Assembly: GCA_963824195.1 (NCBI GenBank)
Contig: CAWGOJ010000015.1
Coordinates: forward strand, 1-64,000
DNA: 64,000 nucleotides
Direction: 5' to 3'
DNA from: Bog-473 sp963824195
GTDB taxonomy: Bacteria > Actinomycetota > Acidimicrobiia > Acidimicrobiales > RAAP-2
Below the pieces are notes generated by a model that had not been told where the DNA came from, did not search any database, and worked only from the letters and a program-made list of their open reading frames with translations. Within the stretch, counting starts at the first letter, position 1. Each line of letters opens with the position of its first letter. The position numbers were made by a program, and so were the translations under genes. Positions 41,131-49,733 of this stretch are shown piece by piece.

Positions 41131-42078
41131 ATGAGCGAGGATCATGTCCACGTCGTCTTCGGCACGGGCCAGGTCGGAAAAGCCCTCGCCGCACACCTCT
41201 TCAGCCTGGACCTTCCGGTGCGCGCGGTGTCGAGGAGCCGGCCCGGCACGCTGATCGAAGGGGTCGATTGGCGGGCCGCTGATGCGACCGATCCGGAGGC
41301 GGCCATCGACGCAGCAAAGGGCGCGGCGGTCGTCTACCAATGTCTCAACGCCCCCTACGCCGAGTGGCCGAAGCTGTTCCCTCCGCTGCAGCGGGGGGTC
41401 CTCGGTGCGGCCGAGCGCTCCGGCGCGCTCTTGGTCACGCTCGAAAACGTCTACGCCTACGGGCCAACCCACGGTAAGCCGATGACCGAGGATCTGCCCC
41501 TGGCGGCAACGACGGTCAAGGGCCGTGCCCGTGCAGCCATGACACGGGAGCTGCTGGCAGCCGCTGACACCGGTCGGGTCCAGATAGCGATCGGGCGTGC
41601 ATCGGACTTCTTCGGTGCGGGTGTCACCGAGAGCACGCTGGGCGAGCGGGTCTTCGCCAACGCCGTGGCCGGCCGGAAGGCCGACTTCCTCGGCAACCCC
41701 AACCTGCCCCACACCTACAGCTACGTCCCCGACATCGCGGTCGGCCTGGCCACCCTCGGCACCGATGCCCGGGCGGTCGGAGAGGTCTGGCACCTCCCCG
41801 GGCCAGAAACCGTCACAACCAGAGCGCTCCTCGACCTCGTCGCCGGCGAAGTGGGGCATCCGGTGGCGGTTCGCTCGGTGCCCAAACTCGTCATGCGGGC
41901 CCTTGGCCTGTTCAATCCGACCATGCGGGCACTGGTCGAGATGACCTACGAGTTCGACGAGCCGTTCGTGCTCGACACCACCAAGTTCGAGTCCACCTTC
42001 GGCGCGGGCGGCACCCGCCTTGCCCACGCGGTGACGGAGACCGTCAGTTGGTATCGCGCTCAGGGGAGCGAGAAATGA
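41131..42078 (+). CDS. NAD-dependent epimerase/dehydratase-like protein
   Basis: A 315-residue Rossmann protein: VVFGTGQVGKALAAHLF at the N-terminus, then VTLENVYAYGP and a central VKGRARAAMTRELL in the place of the usual Tyr-x-x-x-Lys, which is not visible as such. YVPDIAVGLATL near the C-terminus fits the extended SDR family. Substrate unknown. Its TGA overlaps the ATG of the membrane protein gene. Confidence 0.8.
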   Translation: MSEDHVHVVFGTGQVGKALAAHLFSLDLPVRAVSRSRPGTLIEGVDWRAADATDPEAAIDAAKGAAVVYQCLNAPYAEWPKLFPPLQRGVLGAAERSGALLVTLENVYAYGPTHGKPMTEDLPLAATTVKGRARAAMTRELLAAADTGRVQIAIGRASDFFGAGVTESTLGERVFANAVAGRKADFLGNPNLPHTYSYVPDIAVGLATLGTDARAVGEVWHLPGPETVTTRALLDLVAGEVGHPVAVRSVPKLVMRALGLFNPTMRALVEMTYEFDEPFVLDTTKFESTFGAGGTRLAHAVTETVSWYRAQGSEK

Positions 42079-42695
42079 CGGACCTTGAGCAGCCCGCAAC
42101 CGAGCTGAGCCCAACGGTCGCCTGGAGCCGAAGAGTCCGCCGAGTGGGTGGCTTCATCCAGCTGGCCTTCGCCGCCCTCTGGCTGGTGCGGGGCAGCCTC
42201 AACCTGCACGGCGCAGTCAAGCTCGCGCTGGTCGGCGTCTTCGGCGTCATGGTCCTCGCCGTGCTGGCCTACGGCATCCGGGTCACGGCCGGGACCGGTG
42301 CCCGTCCATCGGGTGCAGAGGCGAAGCGGATCGAGCGATCCGTGACCGTCGCCACGATTATCGAGCTGGTCGCGGCCTTCGTCCTGCCGGTCATCGTCAT
42401 CGCCGCCGGCCATTCGGACTGGGTGCTGCCGTCGATCGCCATCACAATCGGACCGCTTCTGCTCTGGCTCGACCACGTGGTCCACATCCCTCGCTACCGC
42501 CCGGTGGGCTGGGCGCTGACCGTCGGACCCGTGATCCTGGTCGCCACGATGTCGGGTACCTCCCTGGCCGCCACGACGGGTATCGCCGCGGGCGTGCTGC
42601 TCTTGGGAACCGCCGCCGCCGGTTTCCACGACCTTGCCGGCCTACGAGCTTCCGGCCTGTCGAGGACCGTGCAGCTACGCCCGCAGATTCCGTGA
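42075..42695 (+). CDS. Six-helix membrane protein, unrecognised
   Basis: A 206-residue protein with about six hydrophobic segments (LALVGVFGVMVLAVLAYGI, ELVAAFVLPVIVIAAG, SIAITIGPLLLWLDHVVHI, GIAAGVLLLGTAAAG). No family recognised. Overlaps the upstream epimerase gene (ATGA) and the downstream cupin gene (GTGA), so the three are a coupled set. Confidence 0.7.
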   Translation: MTDLEQPATELSPTVAWSRRVRRVGGFIQLAFAALWLVRGSLNLHGAVKLALVGVFGVMVLAVLAYGIRVTAGTGARPSGAEAKRIERSVTVATIIELVAAFVLPVIVIAAGHSDWVLPSIAITIGPLLLWLDHVVHIPRYRPVGWALTVGPVILVATMSGTSLAATTGIAAGVLLLGTAAAGFHDLAGLRASGLSRTVQLRPQIP

Positions 42696-43249
42696 CCGGC
42701 TTCCGACCCTTTTTCAACCCCGCCACCGGCGAATGGATCGAGTACACCGACCTGGTCGAGGACAGCGATGGGGCCTACGTCCGGTTCGACTGGCGCAGCG
42801 TGCCTGGTGGCGTGATCACCGAGCACGTCCACCCTCATCAGGAGGAGCGCTTTACCATCGTTCAAGGTGAAGCCCATTTCACCTTGAACGGTCGGGCACT
42901 GGTGGCCCGGGCGGGCGAGACGATCGTCGTGCCGCCCGGGGCCCCTCACTCCGAAGGGAACACCGGATCGGTGGACATCGAGGGCATGGTCGAGCTGCGG
43001 CCGGCCCTGCGCACCAAGGAGTTCCACGAAGCCCTGGCCGGGCTCGTCAACGACGGCAGGACGACACCCAGAGGCGCACCAAAGAACCCCTTGCAGCTCG
43101 GAGCGACCTTCTGGCACTTCCGGCACGAAAGCAGAGCGACATCGCCGCCCATCTGGGCACAGAACATGTTTCTTCCGCCCCTGGCGGTCCTGGCGAGGGT
43201 CTTCGGAGTCCAGCCCTACTACGAGCGCTGGGACAGCCGAACAGGCTGA
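42692..43249 (+). CDS. Cupin domain protein
   Basis: A 185-residue protein with a single cupin: motif 1 ITEHVHPHQEERFTIVQGEA (two His and one Glu as metal ligands) and motif 2 ETIVVPPGAPHSEGN. The C-terminal third (AQNMFLPPLAVLARVFG) is hydrophobic. GTG start overlapping the membrane protein stop. Ends 76 bp from the tRNA-Arg gene. Confidence 0.82.
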   Translation: MTGFRPFFNPATGEWIEYTDLVEDSDGAYVRFDWRSVPGGVITEHVHPHQEERFTIVQGEAHFTLNGRALVARAGETIVVPPGAPHSEGNTGSVDIEGMVELRPALRTKEFHEALAGLVNDGRTTPRGAPKNPLQLGATFWHFRHESRATSPPIWAQNMFLPPLAVLARVFGVQPYYERWDSRTG

Positions 43250-43325
43250 ACACGCAGAGCACTCGTTGCCGCACCTGACGCCCGGCGAACGAGGAAGTGT
43301 GCACTTCCACCGTCTCGAAAAACGG

Positions 43326-43397
43326 CGCCCCCGGCAGGACTCGAACCTGCGCCACCGGCTCCGGAGGCCGGTGCTCTATCCGCTGAGCTACGGGGGC
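43326..43397 (-). tRNA. tRNA-Arg (CCG)
   Basis: 72-nt cloverleaf on the minus strand: acceptor GCCCCCG/CGGGGGC, D-arm GCTC/GAGC, anticodon arm CCGGC-CTCCGGA-GCCGG with anticodon CCG, T-arm GCAGG-TTCGAGT-CCTGC, discriminator G. CCA is not encoded. Its 3' part is duplicated at 40393-40441, marking it as a likely integration target. Confidence 0.97.
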
Positions 43398-43505
43398 GGG
43401 TGTGCCCGTGCCGGTGCACGAGCAGGGAACGATCGTAGTCCTCGCCCACCCGCACCGGTCCCGCCGTCGCCGAGATGCACGAACGCTGCCGTATCCTGCA
43501 TCTCC

Positions 43506-44813
43506 ATGCCGACGGATCACGACGTCGCCACCGCACCCCTGGAGCGCCACCTCCTCTCGCGCACCGCCGCCGTCGACGAGAAGGGCCACCTCCACGTCGG
43601 CGGCCTCGACCTCCTGGAACTGGCCCAGCAGTTCGGGACCCCGCTGTTCGTCTACGACGAGGACCATCTGCGCCGTGCCTGCCGGGACGCCGTGGCGGCC
43701 TGGGGGGACGGCGTCGCTTACGCCACCAAGGCCTTCCTGTGCCGGGCCATGGCCCGGCTGGCCCACGAGGAGGGCATGCACCTCGACGTCGCGTCCGGTG
43801 GCGAGCTCCATGTGGCGCGCTCCGCCGGCGTGCCCGCGGAGCGCCTCGTGCTGCACGGCAACAACAAGTCGACGGGCGAGCTGGCCGCCGCCCTCGAGCA
43901 CGGCGTCGGCCGCATCGTCGTGGACTCCTTCGATGAGATGGCCCGTCTCGGCGGCCTGCTGGAGTCGTCCCCGCCGACACCGACCCGACCTCGGGTCCTC
44001 GTCCGGGTGACGCCGGGCGTCGAGGCACACACCCACGAGTTCGTGCGCACCGGGCAGGAGGACTCCAAGTTCGGCTTCTCCGTCTCCTCGGGTGCTGCGG
44101 CGGAGGCGGTCGCCGCCCTCGAGCTCCTGCCCGGTGTCGAGCTGGTGGGGGTGCACGCTCACATCGGCAGCCAGGTGTTCGACGCCTCCTCCTTCGAGCA
44201 GGCGGCCGAGGTGCTCGGCGCGTTCTTCGCCCCGCTCGGTCTGCCCGAGCTGGTCGTCGGCGGCGGGCTCGGAGTCCCCTACGTCAACGGCGAGACGGCG
44301 CCGACCCAGGCCGAGTGGGCGGAGGCCACGCGTGGCGCCTGCGCCAGGGCGGGCGTCGACCCGGCCACCCGGATATCGGCCGAGCCCGGGCGCTCCATCG
44401 TTGCCACCGCGGGTATCACCCTCTACACGGTGGGCACGGTCAAGCACCTCCCGGGGATCCGTACCTACGTGAGTGTCGACGGGGGCATGAGCGACAACCC
44501 GCGGCCCGTGCTCTACGGCAGCGGGTACGAGGCCTTCCTTCCCCGGTCGGCCACCGCACCCCGCCCGCGGCCGGTGCGCGTCGTGGGCAAGCACTGCGAG
44601 AGCGGCGACCTCGTGGTGCCCGACGCCTACGTTTCCGACGACCTGGAGGTCGGCGACATCCTGGCCACGCCGGTCACGGGCGCCTACGGCTACGTGATGG
44701 CCTCGAACTACAACAAGGTGCCGCGCCCTGCCGTCGTCTTCGTCTCGGAGGGCATCGCCCGCATCGCCGTGCGCCGGGAGACCCTCGAGGACCTGACGCG
44801 CCTCGACGCCTGA
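43506..44813 (+). CDS. lysA: Diaminopimelate decarboxylase
   Basis: A 435-residue PLP enzyme converting meso-diaminopimelate to lysine. Fold-type III motifs: PLP lysine in GVAYATKAFLC, HAHIGSQVFD, GGGLGVPYVNGE, EPGRSIVATAG, active-site Cys-Glu in GKHCESGDLV and Tyr-rich C-terminus. Head of the conserved actinobacterial lysA-hom-thrC-rho cluster. A TATCCT sequence shortly upstream may be its -10 element. Confidence 0.95.
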   Translation: MPTDHDVATAPLERHLLSRTAAVDEKGHLHVGGLDLLELAQQFGTPLFVYDEDHLRRACRDAVAAWGDGVAYATKAFLCRAMARLAHEEGMHLDVASGGELHVARSAGVPAERLVLHGNNKSTGELAAALEHGVGRIVVDSFDEMARLGGLLESSPPTPTRPRVLVRVTPGVEAHTHEFVRTGQEDSKFGFSVSSGAAAEAVAALELLPGVELVGVHAHIGSQVFDASSFEQAAEVLGAFFAPLGLPELVVGGGLGVPYVNGETAPTQAEWAEATRGACARAGVDPATRISAEPGRSIVATAGITLYTVGTVKHLPGIRTYVSVDGGMSDNPRPVLYGSGYEAFLPRSATAPRPRPVRVVGKHCESGDLVVPDAYVSDDLEVGDILATPVTGAYGYVMASNYNKVPRPAVVFVSEGIARIAVRRETLEDLTRLDA

Positions 44814-44868
44814 ACGCGCGCGTGCCGAGCAGCCCGGTGACGACGCGGGCAGCCTGTACCGTTTGGAG

Positions 44869-46263
44869 GTGACCGCCGCCAAGGCCAGCGCCCGCGCCAA
44901 CGCCCCGGAGGGCGCGGGCGCCATCGACCACCCGCACGCACACCCGGCGCCCACCGTGCGCGTGGCGCTGCTCGGGTGCGGCAACGTGGGCGGCGCGCTG
45001 GCCGAGATACTCCTCGGCCGGGCCGAGGACGTCGCCGCCCGTACCGGCATCCGCCTGGAGCTGGTCGGGATCGCCGTGGCCAACCCGGACAAGCCCCGCT
45101 CTCCGGCCATCGACAAGGAGCTCATCGGCACCGATGCCGCCGCGCTGGTCGCCCGGGACGACGTCGACGTCGTGGTCGAGCTGATCGGCGGGCTCCACCC
45201 GGCCCACGAGCTGATCGAGACGGCGCTGCGCAACGGCAAGCCCGTCGTCACGGGCAACAAGGCGCTGCTGGCCACCGCCGGCGCGGAGCTGGCCGAGGTG
45301 GCCGCCGCCGCCGGAGTGGACCTGCTCTACGAGGCGGCCGTGGCCGGTGCCATCCCGGTCATCCGGCCGCTACGCGAGTCCCTCGCCGGTGAGCAGATCC
45401 TGCGCGTCATGGGGATCGTCAACGGGACGACCAACTACATCCTCACGCGCATGGAGGAACAGGGCGACTCTTACGACGATGTGCTGCGCGACGCCCAGGA
45501 GCTCGGGCTGGCCGAGCGGGACCCCACGGCGGACGTGGAGGGCCACGACGCTGCGGCCAAGGCCGCCATCCTCGCCGCCCTCGCGTTCGGGTCGGACATC
45601 GTCGACGCCGACGTGCACCGCGAGGGCATCACCGGCGTCAGTACGGCCGACGTGGCCTACGCCAGCCGGCTCGGATACTCCGTGAAGCTGCTCGCCATCG
45701 CCGAGCTGGTCGACGGCGGGCCGGAGATCTCCGTACGCGTGCACCCGGCCATGGTCCCCAGGGCGCACCCTCTGGCGTCGGTGCGCGGCGCCTTCAATGC
45801 CGTCTTCGTCGAGGGCGCCGTCAGCGGCGAACTCATGCTCTACGGGCGCGGGGCGGGCGGCGGGCCCACCGCGAGCGCCATGCTGGGCGACCTGGTCGAC
45901 GCGGCGCGCAACCTGCTCGCCGGCGCCCCCTCGCCGGCCCCGAAGCGCACCAGCACGACGGTGCGGTCCCAGAGCGACATGCGCTCGGCCTTCTACCTGA
46001 GCATGGACGTGGCCGACCGGCCCGGCGTCCTGGCGGCGGTCGCCAAGATCTTCGGGGACCATGACGTCTCCATACGCGCCATGGAGCAGGTCGGGCTGGC
46101 CGAGGAGGCCCGGCTGATCTTCCTCACCCACGTGGCCCGCGAGGGTGACCTGCTCGCCACCATCGACAAGCTGCGCCAGCACCAGGCCGTGGACCGGGTG
46201 AGCGGCGTGCTCCGCGTCATCGGCGAGCACGACGAAGACGGTGGGGGAGGGGGTGCGCCGTGA
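44869..46263 (+). CDS. hom: Homoserine dehydrogenase
   Basis: About 464 residues. NAD(P)-binding VALLGCGNVGGALAEIL, GNKALLA, the catalytic-domain signature EAAVAGAIPVIRPLRESL and VNGTTNYILTRM, then a C-terminal ACT domain (FYLSMDVADRPGVLAAVAKI) for feedback control by threonine. Reduces aspartate semialdehyde to homoserine. TTG 44863 and GTG 44869 are both possible starts; the first 30 residues are Ala/Pro-rich. Its stop overlaps the thrC start (GTGA). Confidence 0.94.
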   Translation: MTAAKASARANAPEGAGAIDHPHAHPAPTVRVALLGCGNVGGALAEILLGRAEDVAARTGIRLELVGIAVANPDKPRSPAIDKELIGTDAAALVARDDVDVVVELIGGLHPAHELIETALRNGKPVVTGNKALLATAGAELAEVAAAAGVDLLYEAAVAGAIPVIRPLRESLAGEQILRVMGIVNGTTNYILTRMEEQGDSYDDVLRDAQELGLAERDPTADVEGHDAAAKAAILAALAFGSDIVDADVHREGITGVSTADVAYASRLGYSVKLLAIAELVDGGPEISVRVHPAMVPRAHPLASVRGAFNAVFVEGAVSGELMLYGRGAGGGPTASAMLGDLVDAARNLLAGAPSPAPKRTSTTVRSQSDMRSAFYLSMDVADRPGVLAAVAKIFGDHDVSIRAMEQVGLAEEARLIFLTHVAREGDLLATIDKLRQHQAVDRVSGVLRVIGEHDEDGGGGGAP

Positions 46264-47303
46264 CGTCCCGCTGGCGCGGCGTCATGGAGGAGTACCGCGA
46301 GTTCCTCCCGATCAGCAGGCGCACGCCCGTCATCACGCTGCTCGAGGGCGGCACACCGCTCTTGCCGGCGCCGCGCCTGTCCGAGCGCGTCAACGCCGAG
46401 GTGTGGCTGAAGGTCGAGGGGGCGAACCCGACGGGGAGCTTCAAGGACCGCGGCATGACGATGGCCATCTCCATGGCGGTGGACGAAGGGGCCAAGGCGG
46501 TCGTGTGCGCCTCGACGGGCAACACGTCGGCCTCGGCGGCGGCGTACGCGTCGCGGGCGGGCCTCGGGTGCGTGGTGCTCATCCCCGAGGGGCACATCGC
46601 GCTGGGCAAGCTAGCGCAGGCCCTCATGCACGGCGCCCGCGTGCTGCAGGTGCGGGGGAACTTCGACCAGCTGCTCACGATCGTGCGCGACCTTCCCAAC
46701 CACGCGCCAATCACGGTCGTGAACTCGGTCAACCCGCACCGGATCGAGGGGCAGAAGACGGGTGCGTTCGAGATCGTCGACGTCCTGGGCGACGCCCCTG
46801 ACGTGCACTGCATCCCGGTGGGCAACGCCGGGAATATCTCGGCCTACTGGCGCGGTTACCTCCAGTACAAGGAGGCCGGGCGATCGACGAGGCTGCCCCG
46901 CATGATGGGCTTCCAGGCCGCCGGCGCGGCACCCATCGTGCTGGGCCACCCCGTCGAGAACCCCGAGACCATCGCCACCGCGATCCGCATTGGGAACCCG
47001 GCCAGCTGGTACTCGGCCACGGCCGCCGCCTCCGAGTCCGGCGGCTCGATCACAGCGGTCACCGACACCGAGATCATGGACGCCTACACCTTCCTCGCCC
47101 AGCAGGAGTCCGTCTTCTGCGAGGCGGCGTCCTCGGCATCGGTGGCCGGGTTGATCAAGCAGGGCGTGCCGGAGGGGTCCACGGTCGTGTGCGTCCTGAC
47201 CGGGCACGGGCTGAAGGACCCTGACCTGGCCATCAAGGCCATCTCGGTGCCCTCGGTCATCGACCTCGACCTCGACACCGTCCTGGCCGAGATCTCCCTA
47301 TGA
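46260..47303 (+). CDS. thrC: Threonine synthase
   Basis: A 347-residue PLP-dependent enzyme of the short (actinobacterial) type: GANPTGSFKDRGM with the PLP lysine, CASTGNTSASAAAYA and VPVGNAGN-type phosphate loop (PVGNAGNISAYW). Makes threonine from O-phosphohomoserine. The usual next gene, thrB (homoserine kinase), is not present; the gene is followed by the rho leader. Confidence 0.95.
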   Translation: MTSRWRGVMEEYREFLPISRRTPVITLLEGGTPLLPAPRLSERVNAEVWLKVEGANPTGSFKDRGMTMAISMAVDEGAKAVVCASTGNTSASAAAYASRAGLGCVVLIPEGHIALGKLAQALMHGARVLQVRGNFDQLLTIVRDLPNHAPITVVNSVNPHRIEGQKTGAFEIVDVLGDAPDVHCIPVGNAGNISAYWRGYLQYKEAGRSTRLPRMMGFQAAGAAPIVLGHPVENPETIATAIRIGNPASWYSATAAASESGGSITAVTDTEIMDAYTFLAQQESVFCEAASSASVAGLIKQGVPEGSTVVCVLTGHGLKDPDLAIKAISVPSVIDLDLDTVLAEISL

Positions 47304-47357
47304 CGGCGATCCCGGCACCACGGAGGCACAACCCGACCTGCGGGAAATCGGGGTGTG

Positions 47358-47387
47358 TTGGCATGACCCGCTCCGTCCCGCTAGAGT
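47358..47387 (+). promoter_or_regulatory. Promoter candidate for rho
   Basis: TTGGCA (47358-47363) and TAGAGT (47382-47387) with an 18-bp spacer, 55 bp after the thrC stop. It would give a rho 5' leader of about 170 nt, which contains further inverted repeats and may serve in rho autoregulation. Confidence 0.45.
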
Positions 47388-47566
47388 GGAGACATCCCCA
47401 CTGCGCTTCGAAGCGCTCTCCGCGGGTACAAGCGGTCCTGGGAGAGCATCACGCAGAGGTGATCTGGGGGAGGGAATTCACACGCGAATCCCTTCTCCTC
47501 CCTTAAATTCCCTCGCCACGCGCGGACGAACCGGGCTGGTGACAACCCTCGTAGATGAGGAGCCCG

Positions 47567-49342
47567 ATGACTGCGGAACAGCAGCTCGAACGATCGGTTC
47601 TCGAAGGCAAGGAGCGCGACGAGCTCAGTGCCATCGCTCAGGCCATGTCGCTCAAGACGACGAGCCGGACGAAGAAAGCCGACATCATTGACCAGATCCT
47701 CGACGCCACCGGCGTGACCTCCGGGCCCGCCGCGGGCGGACAGAACAACGGCGATGCTGACCACGGCGAAACCAACGGCGCCGCCAAACCGGTCCGACGC
47801 TCGCGGTCGACCGTCAGCGCCGCCCCCGGCAACGGCGATGTGGCCGAGGCCCCGGTGCCCGCCGGAGAGCAGGGAGCGGAGCCGTCTGCGCCCGCCACCG
47901 AGGCGGCATCCACCGGTGACTCCGGACCGGCCGTCTTCGTCGAGCCACCCGAGTTGGCCGACGGTGCCGACCCGGCGCCCCGGCAGAACGGGCAGGGCCA
48001 CGGCCAGAACCAGCAGGGCAACAACCGGAATCGCCAGAACCAGGGGAACCAGAACCAGGGCAACCAGAACCGTGGCAACCAGGACCGCGGTAACCAGGCC
48101 GGTGATGACGCGGGCAACCGGCGCAGCCGGCGCCGGCGCGGCCGCGAGCGCGGCGGCCAGGGCGGCGAGCTCCAAGGCGGCGGCGGCCAGGAGCAGCCCT
48201 ACTCGGGCGAGCTCGTCGAGGTGAAGGGCATGCTCGACCTGCGCGACGAGGGCTACGGCTTTCTGCGCTGCGAGGGGTACCTGCCCTCCACCAAAGATGT
48301 CTACGTCTCCATCAGCCAGGCCCGGCGCTTCTCGCTGCGGCGCGGCGACTACGTCGAGGGCGCGTGCCGCCCGGCGTCGAACAACGAGAAGTACCCGGCG
48401 CTCCTGCGCATCGACTCCATCTCGGGCCTCGATCCCGAGGCGGCACGCGACCGGCCCCGCTTCGAGGACCTGACCCCACTGTTCCCCGACTCCCGGCTCA
48501 ACCTCGAGATGCCGGGCGACAAGGACAACCTGACGGCCCGGATCGTGGACCTGCTCTCGCCGATCGGCAAGGGCCAGCGCGGCATGATCGTCTCGCCGCC
48601 CAAGGCCGGCAAGACGACGGTGATGAAGCAGATCGCCCACTCCATCGAGGCCAACAACCCCGAGGTGCACCTCATGGTGCTGCTCGTCGACGAGCGTCCC
48701 GAAGAGGTGACCGACATGCGGCGTTCGGTCAAGGGCGAGGTCATCGCCTCGACCTTCGACCGCCCGGCGGACGAGCACACCCAGGTGGCCGAGCTCGCCA
48801 TCGAGCGGGCCAAGCGCCTCGTCGAGATGGGCAGGGACGTGGTCATCGTCCTCGACGGCATCACCCGCCTCGCCCGCGCCTACAACCTGGCCGCGCCGGC
48901 GACAGGGCGCATCATGTCGGGTGGTGTCGACTCCGGTGCGCTCTACCCGCCCAAGAAGTTCTTCGGCGCCGCCCGCAACGTGGAGGAGGGTGGCTCGCTG
49001 ACCATCCTCGCCTCGGCGCTGGTCGAGACCGGCTCCAAAATGGACGAGGTGATCTTCGAGGAGTTCAAGGGCACCGGCAACATGGAGCTCCGCCTCGACC
49101 GCCGGCTGTCGGAGCGCCGCCTGTACCCGGCCATCGACGTCAACGCCAGCTCGACCCGCCACGAGGAGCTCCTCTTCGAGCGGGGCCAGCTCCAGCAGGT
49201 CTGGAAGCTGCGACGGGTGCTGAATGCGCTGGCGAGCGACGGCAAGGACGCGGCCGGCCTGGAGCTGCTCATGGACAAGATCCGCAGCACGGCGAGCAAC
49301 GACGAATTCCTGGCCGAGATCGCCAAGGGCCCGGCCACCTGA
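47567..49342 (+). CDS. rho: Transcription termination factor Rho
   Basis: A 591-residue Rho: N-terminal helical domain (LERSVLEGKERDELSAIAQA), a low-complexity insert of about 150 residues with Asn/Gln/Gly repeats then Arg-rich stretch (NRRSRRRRGRERGG), the RNA-binding cold-shock-like domain (GMLDLRDEGYGFLRCEGY) and the hexameric ATPase with Walker A SPPKAGKTTVMKQIA and Walker B VVIVLDGITRLARAYN. Such long inserts are known in actinobacterial Rho. ATG 47567 has AGGAG upstream. Confidence 0.96.
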   Translation: MTAEQQLERSVLEGKERDELSAIAQAMSLKTTSRTKKADIIDQILDATGVTSGPAAGGQNNGDADHGETNGAAKPVRRSRSTVSAAPGNGDVAEAPVPAGEQGAEPSAPATEAASTGDSGPAVFVEPPELADGADPAPRQNGQGHGQNQQGNNRNRQNQGNQNQGNQNRGNQDRGNQAGDDAGNRRSRRRRGRERGGQGGELQGGGGQEQPYSGELVEVKGMLDLRDEGYGFLRCEGYLPSTKDVYVSISQARRFSLRRGDYVEGACRPASNNEKYPALLRIDSISGLDPEAARDRPRFEDLTPLFPDSRLNLEMPGDKDNLTARIVDLLSPIGKGQRGMIVSPPKAGKTTVMKQIAHSIEANNPEVHLMVLLVDERPEEVTDMRRSVKGEVIASTFDRPADEHTQVAELAIERAKRLVEMGRDVVIVLDGITRLARAYNLAAPATGRIMSGGVDSGALYPPKKFFGAARNVEEGGSLTILASALVETGSKMDEVIFEEFKGTGNMELRLDRRLSERRLYPAIDVNASSTRHEELLFERGQLQQVWKLRRVLNALASDGKDAAGLELLMDKIRSTASNDEFLAEIAKGPAT

Positions 49343-49389
49343 TCCGCCGGTACCCGACCAGCGCCGGACCGATCCGCCGGCACCACCCC

Positions 49390-49395
49390 TACAAT
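49390..49395 (+). promoter_or_regulatory. -10 element candidate for rpmE
   Basis: TACAAT, 31 bp before the rpmE start and 48 bp after the rho stop. The -35 region is weak. It may give an independent rpmE-prfA transcript. Confidence 0.35.
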
Positions 49396-49425
49396 GGTCC
49401 GACCACATCGACACTTGGAGACACC

Positions 49426-49671
49426 ATGAAGCCCGACATCCACCCCAACTACGTAGAGGCGACGGTGAAGTGCTCGTGCGGCAACACGTACGTGACGCAC
49501 TCGACCAAGGCCGATCTCCACGTCGAGCTGTGCAACGAGTGCCACCCCTTCTTCACCGGCAAGCAGAAGCTGGTCGACTCCGGGGGACGCGTCGAGCGCT
49601 TCCAGCGCCGCTACGGCGAGCGCAAGACCAAGGCCAAGGCCAAGCCCAGCGCGGCGGCGGCGCAGGACTGA
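49426..49671 (+). CDS. rpmE: Ribosomal protein bL31
   Basis: 81 residues: MKPDIHPNYVEATVKCSCGN with the CxC and later CNECHP zinc ligands, so the zinc-binding form. FFTGKQKLVDSGGRVERF is conserved. A Lys/Ala-rich tail ends the protein. Confidence 0.96.
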   Translation: MKPDIHPNYVEATVKCSCGNTYVTHSTKADLHVELCNECHPFFTGKQKLVDSGGRVERFQRRYGERKTKAKAKPSAAAAQD

Positions 49672-49733
49672 TCCCGCCGGGGCGGGGCGCGCTGGCCGTG
49701 CCGTCGCTCCCGTGAGGAAAAGACCCGAGAGGC

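Noticed and set aside
48000..48110. CRISPR or tandem DNA repeat in rho
   Set aside because: The AACCAG-type pattern follows codons for Asn-Gln-Gly within the Rho frame and has irregular spacing.
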